A stretch of DNA of 45,698 nt. It comes from Hespellia sp. (GTDB taxonomy: Bacteria; Bacillota; Clostridia; Lachnospirales; Lachnospiraceae). Shown in pieces: positions 7,457 through 15,215 of this stretch. Below the pieces are notes generated by a model that did not search any database, had not been told where the DNA came from, and saw nothing but the letters and a program-made list of their open reading frames with translations. The stretch is from positions 1 to 45,698 of the forward strand of contig JAQUVD010000029.1 of NCBI GenBank assembly GCA_028693555.1. Reading direction: 5' to 3'. Made by a program: the position numbers and the translations under genes. The stretch's first letter is position 1. The number at the start of each line of letters is the position of its first letter.

Positions 7457-8226
7457 AACCTCCTTGTGCCATAGGGTCTGTCCCCCTGGTCCAGTCCATA
7501 AATCTTTTCTATCTCCTGCGTATAAATATGTTCCTTTTCATACACAATCAATGGTGCCTCCACCGTCATCCGCGGCTTCGAGCCGCGCACACCTTCAATC
7601 AAAACCATATTTGGCTCCTTGTCCACATAGGGATGCACAAGCCTCATTCGTTTCGGCTCAATCCCATGCTGACTCATTTTCATCAGAATTTCCGCCAACC
7701 GAAAAGGTCTGTGTACCATATAAAACCGCCCCTTTCCCGGATGTAGCATCTTCGCGCTCTCCCGAAGAATATCATCCAGATCGCATAGCACCTCATGCCG
7801 TGCAATACGAATCGAATCATTCTGATTGGTCAGTCCATGCTCACCGATCATATACGGCGGATTCGTTGTGATTACATCAAAAAACTTCTTCGGAAATATT
7901 TTCATTGCTTCCTTTATATCTCCTGTCACAATGTCAATCTTCTCATCCAGCCGATTGTGCAGCACACTACGTCTCGCCATCTCCGCACTCTCTTCTTGAA
8001 TCTCAAGTCCGGTAAAATGTGCCCCGCGACTCTTCGCTTCCAAAAGAATCGGAAGAATTCCAGTTCCCGTACCAATATCCAGTACGGTTTCTCCCGCTTT
8101 CACCTTCGCGAAATCCGAGAGCAGCACCGCATCCATCCCATAGCAGAACTTGCCGGGACTCTGAATAATTTCATACCCTTTAATCTGCAGATCATCCAGG
8201 CGCTCGCCTTCTCTTAATATCTCCAT
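7453..8226 (-). CDS. trmN: tRNA1(Val) (adenine-37-N6)-methyltransferase family protein
   Basis: SAM-dependent N6-adenine methyltransferase of the TrmN6/YabB group, predicted to act on tRNA. The SAM-binding loop LDIGTGTGILPILL and the catalytic NPPY motif (TNPPYMIGEHG) are present. I prefer ATG 8226, eight bases after GGAG; upstream in-frame starts run to GTG 8247, inside a repeat. The C-terminal tail DQGDRPYGTRRL is encoded by hairpin repeat copy 9 and reads in frame to the stop, overlapping rsmI. The tail is absent from the usual family plan, so it is probably an appended sequence rather than a working part. Confidence 0.88.
   Translation of the reverse strand: MEILREGERLDDLQIKGYEIIQSPGKFCYGMDAVLLSDFAKVKAGETVLDIGTGTGILPILLEAKSRGAHFTGLEIQEESAEMARRSVLHNRLDEKIDIVTGDIKEAMKIFPKKFFDVITTNPPYMIGEHGLTNQNDSIRIARHEVLCDLDDILRESAKMLHPGKGRFYMVHRPFRLAEILMKMSQHGIEPKRMRLVHPYVDKEPNMVLIEGVRGSKPRMTVEAPLIVYEKEHIYTQEIEKIYGLDQGDRPYGTRRL
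7469..7489 (+). repeat. REP-like repeat, copy 9, inside the trmN 3' end
   Basis: Read on the gene's sense strand it encodes the GDRPYG part of the TrmN tail. The arms are imperfect (CCATAGGG with CCCCCTGG). Confidence 0.93.
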
Positions 8227-8243
8227 CTCCATATCTCCATATA

Positions 8244-8296
8244 CCACAGGGTCTGTCCCTCTGGCTCAACACGAACCACAGGGTCTGTCCCCCTGG
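8244..8296 (+). repeat. REP-like repeats, copies 10 and 11, direct tandem upstream of trmN
   Basis: Copies at 8244-8264 and 8276-8296, 32 bp apart and both followed by GGCTC, occupy the gap between ricT and trmN. They sit inside the likely polycistronic message, just before the trmN ribosome binding site. Confidence 0.93.
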
Positions 8297-8346
8297 CTCA
8301 CTCCCCGCAAAAAAAACAGAGCCAAGATCACCCCCGGCCCTTATTT

Positions 8347-9225
8347 TTAATTCTTCTCCAGCTTCGCAAGCTTCTCTTTCTCTTCTTTCGAAACCTTTGC
8401 TTTCTTACGTCTCGGTTTAAACTTCAATTCATCCACGTGATACTCCCGAATCTCTTTCTCGTCATCCTCAAGCGTCACAATAACCTTCACTCTCTCTCGA
8501 AGCGGGCTCACCGAATGTACAATCCCCTGCAGGCCTTCCATTGTCGTAACCGTATCTCCGTTTGAAGGAAGCTGGCTGTTTAATTCTTCATAATTCTCTT
8601 CCTCATTTGTCAGGCAGCACATCAAGCGTCCACACACACCCGAAATCTTCGTCGGGTTCAGCGACAGGTTCTGCTCCTTTGCCATCTTAATCGATACCGC
8701 AGAGAATTCTGACAAGTACGTATTACAGCAGAGCTCTCGCCCGCAAATGCCAATGCCGCCACGAATCTTCGTCTCATCACGCACACCAATCTGACGAAGT
8801 TCAATCCGGGTTCGAAATACTGCTGCCAGATCCTTAACCAGCTCGCGGAAATCAATTCTTCCATCTGCCGTAAAATAGAACAATACCTTATTATTATCAA
8901 ATGTATATTCCGCATTAATCAGCTTCATCTCGAGCCCATGCTTGCGAATCTTCTCCAGGCAAATGTTAAATGCTTCCTTTTCCTTCTGGCGATTCTTCTC
9001 TTCTGTCCTCTTGTCCTGCTCATTCGCAATGCGTATCACTGACTTGAGCGGCTGAATCACATCGTTATCCTCAACTTCCTTCATTCCGGCAACAACAGTG
9101 CCATACTCCACACCTCTTGCCGTCTCAACGATGACATGATCACCTCGCTTGATATCAAATTTGCCCGGCGCAAAATAGTAGATCTTCCCAGCCGTGCGGA
9201 AACGGACACCAATCACTTTTGTCAT
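8347..9225 (-). CDS. ricT: RicT/YaaT family protein (PSP1 domain)
   Basis: Homologue of Bacillus RicT, which with RicA and RicF forms an iron-sulfur complex that adjusts RNase Y activity and affects sporulation and biofilm formation. The 292-residue protein has the PSP1 C-terminal domain with two clusters, CGRELCC (Cys161, 166, 167) and CGRLMCC (Cys198, 203, 204), which fit the Fe-S ligands. The tail is lysine rich. It lies four bases after holB, as in Bacillus, where holB-yaaT are adjacent. Partner genes ricA and ricF are not in the window. Confidence 0.93.
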   Translation of the reverse strand: MTKVIGVRFRTAGKIYYFAPGKFDIKRGDHVIVETARGVEYGTVVAGMKEVEDNDVIQPLKSVIRIANEQDKRTEEKNRQKEKEAFNICLEKIRKHGLEMKLINAEYTFDNNKVLFYFTADGRIDFRELVKDLAAVFRTRIELRQIGVRDETKIRGGIGICGRELCCNTYLSEFSAVSIKMAKEQNLSLNPTKISGVCGRLMCCLTNEEENYEELNSQLPSNGDTVTTMEGLQGIVHSVSPLRERVKVIVTLEDDEKEIREYHVDELKFKPRRKKAKVSKEEKEKLAKLEKN

Positions 9226-9229
9226 ACTT

Positions 9230-10228
9230 TTAGTTCTCCTTTATAGTAAGTAATAATAATTCCATAACCAGATCAAAATTAACATTCGCTTTCAGACGAG
9301 TCTTCGCAGTCTCCAGCGCATCCAGAATCTTCTCGATTCCCTCATAAGAGCTTCTCTTTGCCTGTTCCTTGATGAACTTCAGTTGATCCGAGAATACCAC
9401 ACGGTCCACATTCTTTGTTGCCTTGTAAATCAGCACATCACGGTACCAGATGGAAATGATATCAAAATAGTCACTCACTTCCAGCTTGTACTCATTAATC
9501 TTCTTAATGGCTGCCACAATCTCATGAATCTCCATCTCATTGATATACTTCAGAAGCTGAATCGCCTCTTCCTTAATTTCATTAAAATGGTCTGATGTCG
9601 CCAGCATAATCGCACGTCCCATATTCCCCTGCGCAAATGCGGCACATACCTCCGCCTGATAATCCGGAATCTGCATCTGTTCCATCAGATATTTTCGGAT
9701 CAAATCATCCTTAATATTCTTCAGTTTCAGCATCACACATCTCGACCGAATCGTAGACAGCAGCGTATCCGCATTCTCCGTAAGTAAGATAACCACAGCA
9801 TACGCCGGTGGTTCTTCAATCGTCTTAAGAAGTGCATTCTGTGCCTGCTCCGTCATCAAATCTGCCTGCGGAACAATATAAATCTTATATTTACTGCTAT
9901 ATGGTTTTACAACGATATCATTATTAATCTGCTCACGCACATCATCGACACCAATCGATCCCGGCTTCTCATGCGTCACGCAGACAATATCCGGCTGGTT
10001 CTGGTTCATCGCCTGTTTGCACGACTGACATTTGCCACAGGCATCACCATCTGCCTCCCTGTTCTGGCACTGCAGGCTCATAGCAAATAAATTCGCAAGG
10101 AGCTTCTTGCCCGATCCTCTTTCTCCATTAATAATATATGCATGAGACACCGCATCACTCGTGACCGCTGCCTGAATGTACTTAATAATATCTCTGTGGC
10201 CTACCACATCCTGAAATCCACCCATCAT
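9230..10228 (-). CDS. holB: DNA polymerase III delta-prime subunit
   Basis: Subunit of the clamp loader that places the sliding clamp on DNA. The 332-residue protein has a degenerate P-loop (GERGSGKK, residues 35-42), a zinc site (Cys54, 64, 67, 70; CGKCQSC) and the SRC-type motif STIRSRC, as expected for delta-prime. AGAGGT precedes two adjacent ATG codons, either of which could start it. It lies 37 bp after the guanylate-kinase-like gene and four bases before ricT, within the conserved yaaO-tmk-holB-yaaT-type block. Confidence 0.95.
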   Translation of the reverse strand: MMGGFQDVVGHRDIIKYIQAAVTSDAVSHAYIINGERGSGKKLLANLFAMSLQCQNREADGDACGKCQSCKQAMNQNQPDIVCVTHEKPGSIGVDDVREQINNDIVVKPYSSKYKIYIVPQADLMTEQAQNALLKTIEEPPAYAVVILLTENADTLLSTIRSRCVMLKLKNIKDDLIRKYLMEQMQIPDYQAEVCAAFAQGNMGRAIMLATSDHFNEIKEEAIQLLKYINEMEIHEIVAAIKKINEYKLEVSDYFDIISIWYRDVLIYKATKNVDRVVFSDQLKFIKEQAKRSSYEGIEKILDALETAKTRLKANVNFDLVMELLLLTIKEN

Positions 10229-10265
10229 TATACCTCTGCTGTTTTTTATAAATCATTTCATCTAG

Positions 10266-10847
10266 CTACTTTACATCTAAGTATACCATAATTTCCTCTA
10301 AACACCTAGCGAAATCGACATTTTGAAAACGTTTCTCAATCCCTGCCGCGGAAATATTTTCCTCAGAAAAATCCTGCGTATCCGCTAAAAACCGCCTGCA
10401 CATTTCCGCATATTTCGGCTCTGCCTGCTCCCGTTCACGCGACAAAGCCCTCGACAGACGCCGTCCATCCTCAACCTCAATATAAATCGGCACCAGCGCA
10501 TCCTTCCCATAATATTCCCGCATCTTGCGATAGGATTCCAGCGTGCCAATCACCAGATAACAATTACACTCCAAATCCACCTGTCCATCATCCACCGTAA
10601 AATATTTCCACACACCATGCTTCGTATGATACGCACGCAGTTCAATCACCTTGCCGGCCGTCTCAAGCTCCAACAGCCTCTTTTCATCCGAAAAATGATA
10701 CTCCACACCGTCTGCTTCACCCGCACGGATTGGTCTCGTTGTATATAAAACAATCGGCTTGTAATCCGGGCACTTCTCCTTCAACGCCTTAAAAATCGTA
10801 TCCTTGCCCGATGAACTCTTCCCCATCACATAATAAATCTTACCCAT
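10266..10847 (-). CDS. Guanylate kinase-like protein
   Basis: A 193-residue P-loop protein (GKSSSGKDT, residues 9-17) with the guanylate-kinase YTTRPIRAGE motif and the following GVEYHF segment. It should bind a nucleoside monophosphate and ATP. The sequence diverges from true Gmk in its middle part and C-terminus. It occupies the place that thymidylate kinase holds in the Bacillus yaaO-tmk-holB cluster, so substitution by a related nucleotide kinase is plausible. Whether it uses GMP is not shown by the sequence. Its start overlaps the yaaO stop by eight bases, suggesting translational coupling. Confidence 0.82.
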   Translation of the reverse strand: MGKIYYVMGKSSSGKDTIFKALKEKCPDYKPIVLYTTRPIRAGEADGVEYHFSDEKRLLELETAGKVIELRAYHTKHGVWKYFTVDDGQVDLECNCYLVIGTLESYRKMREYYGKDALVPIYIEVEDGRRLSRALSREREQAEPKYAEMCRRFLADTQDFSEENISAAGIEKRFQNVDFARCLEEIMVYLDVK

Positions 10848-12276
10848 TGATCCACACCTCGATCCTCTCTTTATTTTCCAGACCTTCTATCTCAAAACCT
10901 TTTTCCTCATATCCTTCCAGTACCGCAGCCACCTCTTTTGTCACGCGCTCTCCCGGCACAAGAATCGGTGTCCCCGGCGGATACAGATATGCAAACTCCG
11001 TAGAAATGTACCCGATGCTCTCAGCAAATGTCCTGCTCTCCGTCTCACCATCAAACTTCTTATCCATCACTTCTGCTATACCACAGGGTCTGTCCCTCTG
11101 GCTCACAATGCCACAGGGTCTGTCCCTCCGGCTCACAATGCCACAGGGTCTGTCCCCCTGGCTCAAACGCTCATCAATCTCGCACAGCGCATTCCCGAGG
11201 CGTTCCATCCCGCTTCGGGTGTCCCCAATCGTCGTCATAGCCAATACATAAGTCCCGGTCACCATCTCCATCTGCAAATGATATGTTTCCAGAAGTTCCT
11301 GATACAGTTCCCGGCTTGTATAACCCTTTACACACCTCACGGAAATCACAAGCTTCGACGGGTCAAAATGCTCCGTCTCCAAAAGCTGAAGACACTTCAA
11401 ATTCCGAAGTCTTTCCCTCGTCACTTTCAGTATCTCCACATAATTTCCAAACAATTCTTTCCGCCTCGCATCATCTGCAAGCATCTCCACGCAGCTGTCA
11501 ATACTCGCCATCAGCACATACGAAGGACTACTCGTCTGCAGCATGTGAAGATATCGCTCCACACGCCGGCGGTTCACCAGCCTGCCATTCATGTGAAGAA
11601 GTGCCGTCTGCGTCAATGCCGGTAACGTTTTGTGCACACTGTGAATGACAATATCCGCCCCCTTCGTATTTGCATTCTCTGGAAAATGCGAATCAAAGCC
11701 AAAATGCGCTCCATGCGCCTCATCCACAATCAATGGCACGCCAGATTCATGCGCACATTCCGCAATCGCCTCCACATCGCTGACTACACCATCATACGTT
11801 GGAGACACTATCATCACCGCTTTCACTTCCGGATGCGCCTCTAATTCACGCTTCACATCCGCCGCAGAGATCTCTCCATTCAATTCCAGTTCCGCCTCTG
11901 ACTTCGGATATACATAAACAGGCCGCAGCTCATTCAGATACATCGCATGATACACCGACTTGTGGCTGTTTCGAGCCACAAGAATCTCATCTCCCATTCG
12001 TGTACAGCCCATAATTGCGCTCATAATTCCACAGGTACTTCCATTCACCAGAAAATGTGTCTCATCCGCACGATATACCTGCGCCGCCCTCTCCTGCGCC
12101 GCCTTTAAAATTCCATCTGCATGATGCAAGTCATCAAATCCATCAATCTCTGTAATATCTATCCCATATGGCAAATCCACATCCAGCACAGCACCGTTAC
12201 GTTTGTGCCCCGGCATGTGAAATGCATAATAATCCAAGTCACGATATGACGTTAATTTGTCAAACAAAGAATCCAT
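10840..12276 (-). CDS. yaaO: Orn/Lys/Arg decarboxylase-like PLP protein (YaaO type) with three repeat inserts
   Basis: Fold-type I pyridoxal-phosphate enzyme of the Orn/Lys/Arg decarboxylase family. The AFHMPGHKR start, the DEAHGAH motif and the Schiff-base Lys216 (SVHKT) are all present. The substrate is not settled; arginine and lysine are the usual ones. Residues about 372-400 are three copies of the hairpin repeat in frame, each ten codons long (GDRPCGIVSR, RDRPCGIVSQ, RDRPCGIAEV). They fall between the large PLP domain and the C-terminal domain, a place where a surface loop would tolerate length change. Outside this insert the sequence looks intact, so the enzyme is probably functional. 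Confidence 0.9.
   Translation of the reverse strand: MDSLFDKLTSYRDLDYYAFHMPGHKRNGAVLDVDLPYGIDITEIDGFDDLHHADGILKAAQERAAQVYRADETHFLVNGSTCGIMSAIMGCTRMGDEILVARNSHKSVYHAMYLNELRPVYVYPKSEAELELNGEISAADVKRELEAHPEVKAVMIVSPTYDGVVSDVEAIAECAHESGVPLIVDEAHGAHFGFDSHFPENANTKGADIVIHSVHKTLPALTQTALLHMNGRLVNRRRVERYLHMLQTSSPSYVLMASIDSCVEMLADDARRKELFGNYVEILKVTRERLRNLKCLQLLETEHFDPSKLVISVRCVKGYTSRELYQELLETYHLQMEMVTGTYVLAMTTIGDTRSGMERLGNALCEIDERLSQGDRPCGIVSRRDRPCGIVSQRDRPCGIAEVMDKKFDGETESRTFAESIGYISTEFAYLYPPGTPILVPGERVTKEVAAVLEGYEEKGFEIEGLENKERIEVWING
11081..11161 (+). repeat. REP-like repeats, copies 12-14, 30-bp tandem inside yaaO
   Basis: Three copies (11081-11101, 11111-11131, 11141-11161), each followed by GGCTC, at exact 30-bp spacing inside coding sequence. 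The spacing is ten codons, so the frame is kept. The spacers between the copies are also identical, pointing to tandem duplication. Confidence 0.97.
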
Positions 12277-12290
12277 ATCTCCTCCATCAG

Positions 12291-12311
12291 CCAGAGGGTC
12301 TATCCCTCTGG
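12291..12311 (+). repeat. REP-like repeat, copy 15, between lepB and yaaO
   Basis: Perfect arms but loop TCTAT instead of TCTGT. It fills the short gap between the lepB stop and the yaaO start. Confidence 0.9.
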
Positions 12312-12315
12312 CTTC

Positions 12316-12870
12316 CTACTTCACTTTCCCAAACTCAAAAATAATTTTCCCTATAATCCGCTCTTCAATAATCGCGCCAAACGACCGTGAATCATTGGAA
12401 TTTTCACGATTATCTCCGAGGATAAAATATTTTCCATCCTCAACGGTAAGTGGATATCTCACATTCCCCTCTTCCGCTTCTGTATTGCCTGACACATAAT
12501 CTTCCTCTGCCGGCTCTCCATTTACATAAAGCATGCCTTCACGCAGATCAACCGTATCACCGGCTGTCGCAACAATACGCTTCACATAAAACTTCCCGGA
12601 CGGCATACGGACCGACACCACATCACCTTTTTCATACGAATGTGCTACCCGGTTATAAAATACCATCTGTCCGTTCTTCAACGTCGGATACATTGAATTT
12701 CCATCCACAAAAGCAACGCCAAACACAAAATGAAATAGCAGATATATCATGAGCGCAAGGACAGCAGTGATAACCAAATCATAGGCAATCCGTTCCTTCC
12801 AGGTCCAGAAAAGTCTCCGCCTGTACCACGCAATCTTTGGCTCTTTTATTACAATCTCTTCCTTCATCAT
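12316..12870 (-). CDS. lepB: Signal peptidase I
   Basis: Type I signal peptidase that removes signal peptides outside the membrane. The 184-residue protein has one N-terminal membrane segment (about 28-50), then the Ser-Lys dyad: Ser59 in GNSMYP and Lys97 in YVKRIVA. The GDNRENSNDSRSFG box follows. This is the bacterial (S26A) type, distinct from the SipW type (S26B) encoded at 14618-15154. AAGGAT precedes ATG 12870. It is probably first gene of the seven-gene minus-strand block, behind a promoter within an inverted repeat. Confidence 0.95.
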   Translation of the reverse strand: MMKEEIVIKEPKIAWYRRRLFWTWKERIAYDLVITAVLALMIYLLFHFVFGVAFVDGNSMYPTLKNGQMVFYNRVAHSYEKGDVVSVRMPSGKFYVKRIVATAGDTVDLREGMLYVNGEPAEEDYVSGNTEAEEGNVRYPLTVEDGKYFILGDNRENSNDSRSFGAIIEERIIGKIIFEFGKVK

Positions 12871-12901
12871 TATCAGATCCTTTTTTATCCTATAGAATAA
12901 G

Positions 12902-12943
12902 AATAGTATAGCACAAAATTCCTTTCATTTGTGCTATACTATT
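12902..12943. promoter_or_regulatory. Divergent extended -10 promoters in a 16-bp inverted repeat
   Basis: AATAGTATAGCACAAA (12902-12917) and its exact reverse complement (12928-12943) are separated by ten bases. Each arm carries TGCTATACT, an extended -10 element, pointing outward: leftward to lepB (leader about 30 nt), rightward to the GGDEF-like gene. No good -35 box is visible. The hairpin could instead act as a terminator or operator. Confidence 0.5.
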
Positions 12944-12950
12944 TTTAGAT

Positions 12951-13005
12951 CCGGGGGGACAGACCCTCCAGATCATAAAAAAAGCCAGAGGGTCTGTCCC
13001 CCTGG
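12951..13005. repeat. REP-like repeats, copies 16 and 17, head-to-head pair
   Basis: Copy 16 (12951-12971, minus) has a changed outer arm, with GATC on both sides. Copy 17 (12985-13005, plus) is near consensus. They lie in the predicted leader of the membrane GGDEF-like gene. No further copy appears for the next 20.7 kb. Confidence 0.88.
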
Positions 13006-13022
13006 CTCCGAGGAATGATATC

Positions 13023-13730
13023 ATGAAAAAAATGAACCTATACAAAACCTTACAGCTCATCATCCTGACCGCGCTTACCTTTCTATGCGTGGCATTGATT
13101 CTATGCGATCCAGGCACCCGCAATTATGTAGCCAAGAACAGCCACATCCTCGTGATCTGTGTACTGCTGTGGATTCTGCTGCTGATTTCTTACATCTTTT
13201 TGTTTTTGGATTTTCATCTGTACGCGCATTTTCGGCAAAATGTAAAGCATCTGGACAAGATTGCGCATGCAGACTCCATTGCTGGAATTCCAAACCGGTT
13301 TAGCTGCGATTCCCTGATTGAAAAATACATCGGATCACCACTCCCGCCTAACATGGGCTGCATCATGATTGATCTGACCAACATCATCGAGATCAACGAA
13401 GAATATGGCAGAGAGATTGGAGATGAAGTAATCCGCGTTTTTTCGGAGACCCTGCATCTCGTGGCAGCCGGTCAGTGCTTCATCGGGCGTAACGGGGGCA
13501 ACAAATTCATTGCACTATTCGAAAACTGCACGCAGGAGCAGCTCGTTCATTTTCTCGAGCGCTTTCACCGTCAGATGGAACAGGTAAACGTGCATGCAAA
13601 CAACCTGCCTGTCATTCATTACGAACACGGTGCTGCCTTCCATAGTGCCTCGCCGCAGGAGGCAGACCTCAGTATTACCGATCTGATCGCGCATGCAAAT
13701 AATCGCATCTACAGAAATTCTCATCATTAA
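13023..13730 (+). CDS. Membrane protein with degenerate GGDEF domain
   Basis: A 235-residue protein with two hydrophobic segments (about 10-30 and 40-63) followed by a GGDEF-like domain. The active-site motif reads GGNKF instead of GGDEF, and the usual FKxxND segment reads IIEINE, so diguanylate cyclase activity is very unlikely. Such domains can act as GTP or c-di-GMP sensors or as interaction modules. It is followed 13 bp later by a sigma-like gene on the same strand, so the pair may form a membrane signalling unit. No RBS is strong before ATG 13023; GAGG at 13010-13013 is the best candidate. Confidence 0.8.
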   Translation: MKKMNLYKTLQLIILTALTFLCVALILCDPGTRNYVAKNSHILVICVLLWILLLISYIFLFLDFHLYAHFRQNVKHLDKIAHADSIAGIPNRFSCDSLIEKYIGSPLPPNMGCIMIDLTNIIEINEEYGREIGDEVIRVFSETLHLVAAGQCFIGRNGGNKFIALFENCTQEQLVHFLERFHRQMEQVNVHANNLPVIHYEHGAAFHSASPQEADLSITDLIAHANNRIYRNSHH

Positions 13731-13743
13731 GGGGGCGGAACCA

Positions 13744-14691
13744 TTGGCAGAACTCGATTACCAATCACTCAATGTTTTTATCAATCGCGCAGTCCACGGC
13801 GATAGTAATGCATTTGCCGAATTATATGCGGGGACCTATCAGCATCAATACCGATTTGCAGTCTACTTTCTCAAAGACATCTATCAGGCACAGGATGCGC
13901 TGCTCCAGGTCTATACCTATGCACTGCAGCATTTAGCATCCCTGAAAGATCCCACACATTTAATCGAATGGCTGGAGCAGATCAACTACAACGTCTGTTA
14001 TCACATGCTCTATCACGCACCTGATGCGCCATCTGGCAAGCTCCTTCGAGACCTTTCCTATCTCGAATCAGCCATCTTCCTGATGTCTGCCGATCAGAAT
14101 ATGAATGTCAATGACATTGCGAATGCCATCGAACGCACACCAAAAGAGGTGCAGCACCTTTTAAAACGTGCACAAAAAAAAATGCGCAGAAAGGAAATCC
14201 CTCTGCACACTTCTACGGTCTATAACGATATCCCCGCCTCCAAACTAGACGCAAAAGGGGCTGATATCATACTTTCCTCTATATTGGAAAATTGTGGTTA
14301 TGACACGAACTCCATTTCCATCGCAGCCTTTGGACGCAGCCATTTATTCAAGACCGAAACCTATGCGCTGCAAAAAACACTGCTTGCCCTGATCCTCTGC
14401 GCACTTCTTGCCCTGCCTCTGCTCTTTCTGATTCCAACCATGCAGGTCACAGAGCGGATCGATTCAGGCAGTAAACTCACCGCTTACGACATCCGGGCCA
14501 AGTCCCTGCTGCGTGTCAAAAGCGTAAGCGCACAGGGCCGTGGAAATGACATCCCAATCTACGAAACTGCAGAAAAGGTCTACACCGTAGAGCCTCACAC
14601 AAGTGGAACTGTCACCGTCACCGTGACGCTCGAGAACGGGCAATACAACTCGATACAATTTCAAGCAGCACCGCAAGAACAATCATACTGA
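13744..14691 (+). CDS. Membrane-anchored ECF sigma factor-like protein
   Basis: The first 160 or so residues resemble an ECF sigma factor: a region 2-like part (FAELYAGTYQHQYRFAVYFL) and a region 4-like helix-turn-helix (NVNDIANAIERTPKEVQHLL). A hydrophobic segment follows at about 215-240 and then an extracellular tail of about 75 residues. TTG 13744 is the likely start, with GGGGGCGG five bases before it. A sigma-like domain joined to a membrane segment suggests signalling across the membrane or sequestration at it. The gene's last 74 bp overlap sipW tail to tail, so the two messages are complementary there. Sigma activity is not proven by the sequence; region 2 is divergent. Confidence 0.72.
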   Translation: MAELDYQSLNVFINRAVHGDSNAFAELYAGTYQHQYRFAVYFLKDIYQAQDALLQVYTYALQHLASLKDPTHLIEWLEQINYNVCYHMLYHAPDAPSGKLLRDLSYLESAIFLMSADQNMNVNDIANAIERTPKEVQHLLKRAQKKMRRKEIPLHTSTVYNDIPASKLDAKGADIILSSILENCGYDTNSISIAAFGRSHLFKTETYALQKTLLALILCALLALPLLFLIPTMQVTERIDSGSKLTAYDIRAKSLLRVKSVSAQGRGNDIPIYETAEKVYTVEPHTSGTVTVTVTLENGQYNSIQFQAAPQEQSY

Positions 14692-15154
14692 CAACCAGTA
14701 TTCTTCCGGCTCCCGTCGTAAGTGTCTGTGCGATTCCGCCCACAACCGGAATCGTCAGCACAACCTTCCCATCATACTCATCATACTTAATCGGGTTCAT
14801 ATCCTTCTCTTTATTCGCGTCGCCCTTCGTCGTAAACTGACCCATATTTATATTGTTCTTCACAACACGATGTGTGATAATCGATGTCGTATCCAGCTTT
14901 TCATAAAATGCAATCACATCGTCCACCTGAATCTCTTCCGGCGGCACATTCTTAATATACACAAGACTCCCTGTCGGGATCGCAGGCTCCATACTTCCGC
15001 TGATGACCGTATACATCTGATATCCAAAAACCCTTGGAACCGTAAGTGGAATACATCCCAATATGACAATGACAAGTAAAACAGTGCCCAGTATGCTGCA
15101 GACTGCAGCTACTGGGCTCTTCTTATGTTCATTTCTGTTTCTTTTTTCTCTCAC
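14618..15154 (-). CDS. sipW: Signal peptidase I, SipW type
   Basis: ER-type (S26B) signal peptidase. In Bacillus SipW processes TasA and TapA, the biofilm fibre proteins. The 178-residue protein has an N-terminal membrane segment, catalytic Ser54 in the SGSMEP motif, His95 in ITHRVV, the following TKGDAN box and a C-terminal membrane segment. GTG 15154 is the likely start, behind GAGGGG. It is the last gene of the surface-protein block, just after four genes for secreted proteins, two of which have SipW-type signal peptides. The 3' end overlaps the convergent sigma-like gene by 74 bp. Confidence 0.93.
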   Translation of the reverse strand: MREKRNRNEHKKSPVAAVCSILGTVLLVIVILGCIPLTVPRVFGYQMYTVISGSMEPAIPTGSLVYIKNVPPEEIQVDDVIAFYEKLDTTSIITHRVVKNNINMGQFTTKGDANKEKDMNPIKYDEYDGKVVLTIPVVGGIAQTLTTGAGRILVVSMIVLAVLLEIVSSCIARSRASR

Positions 15155-15215
15155 AGCAAGTTACCCCTCTGTCGATTATTCTGACCCTCACAATGCATAG
15201 TGTCGATTCTTTCTT

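Noticed and set aside
11081-11161. CRISPR-like direct repeats
   Set aside because: The spacers are duplicated with the repeats, the array lies inside a conserved gene in frame, and no cas genes are present.
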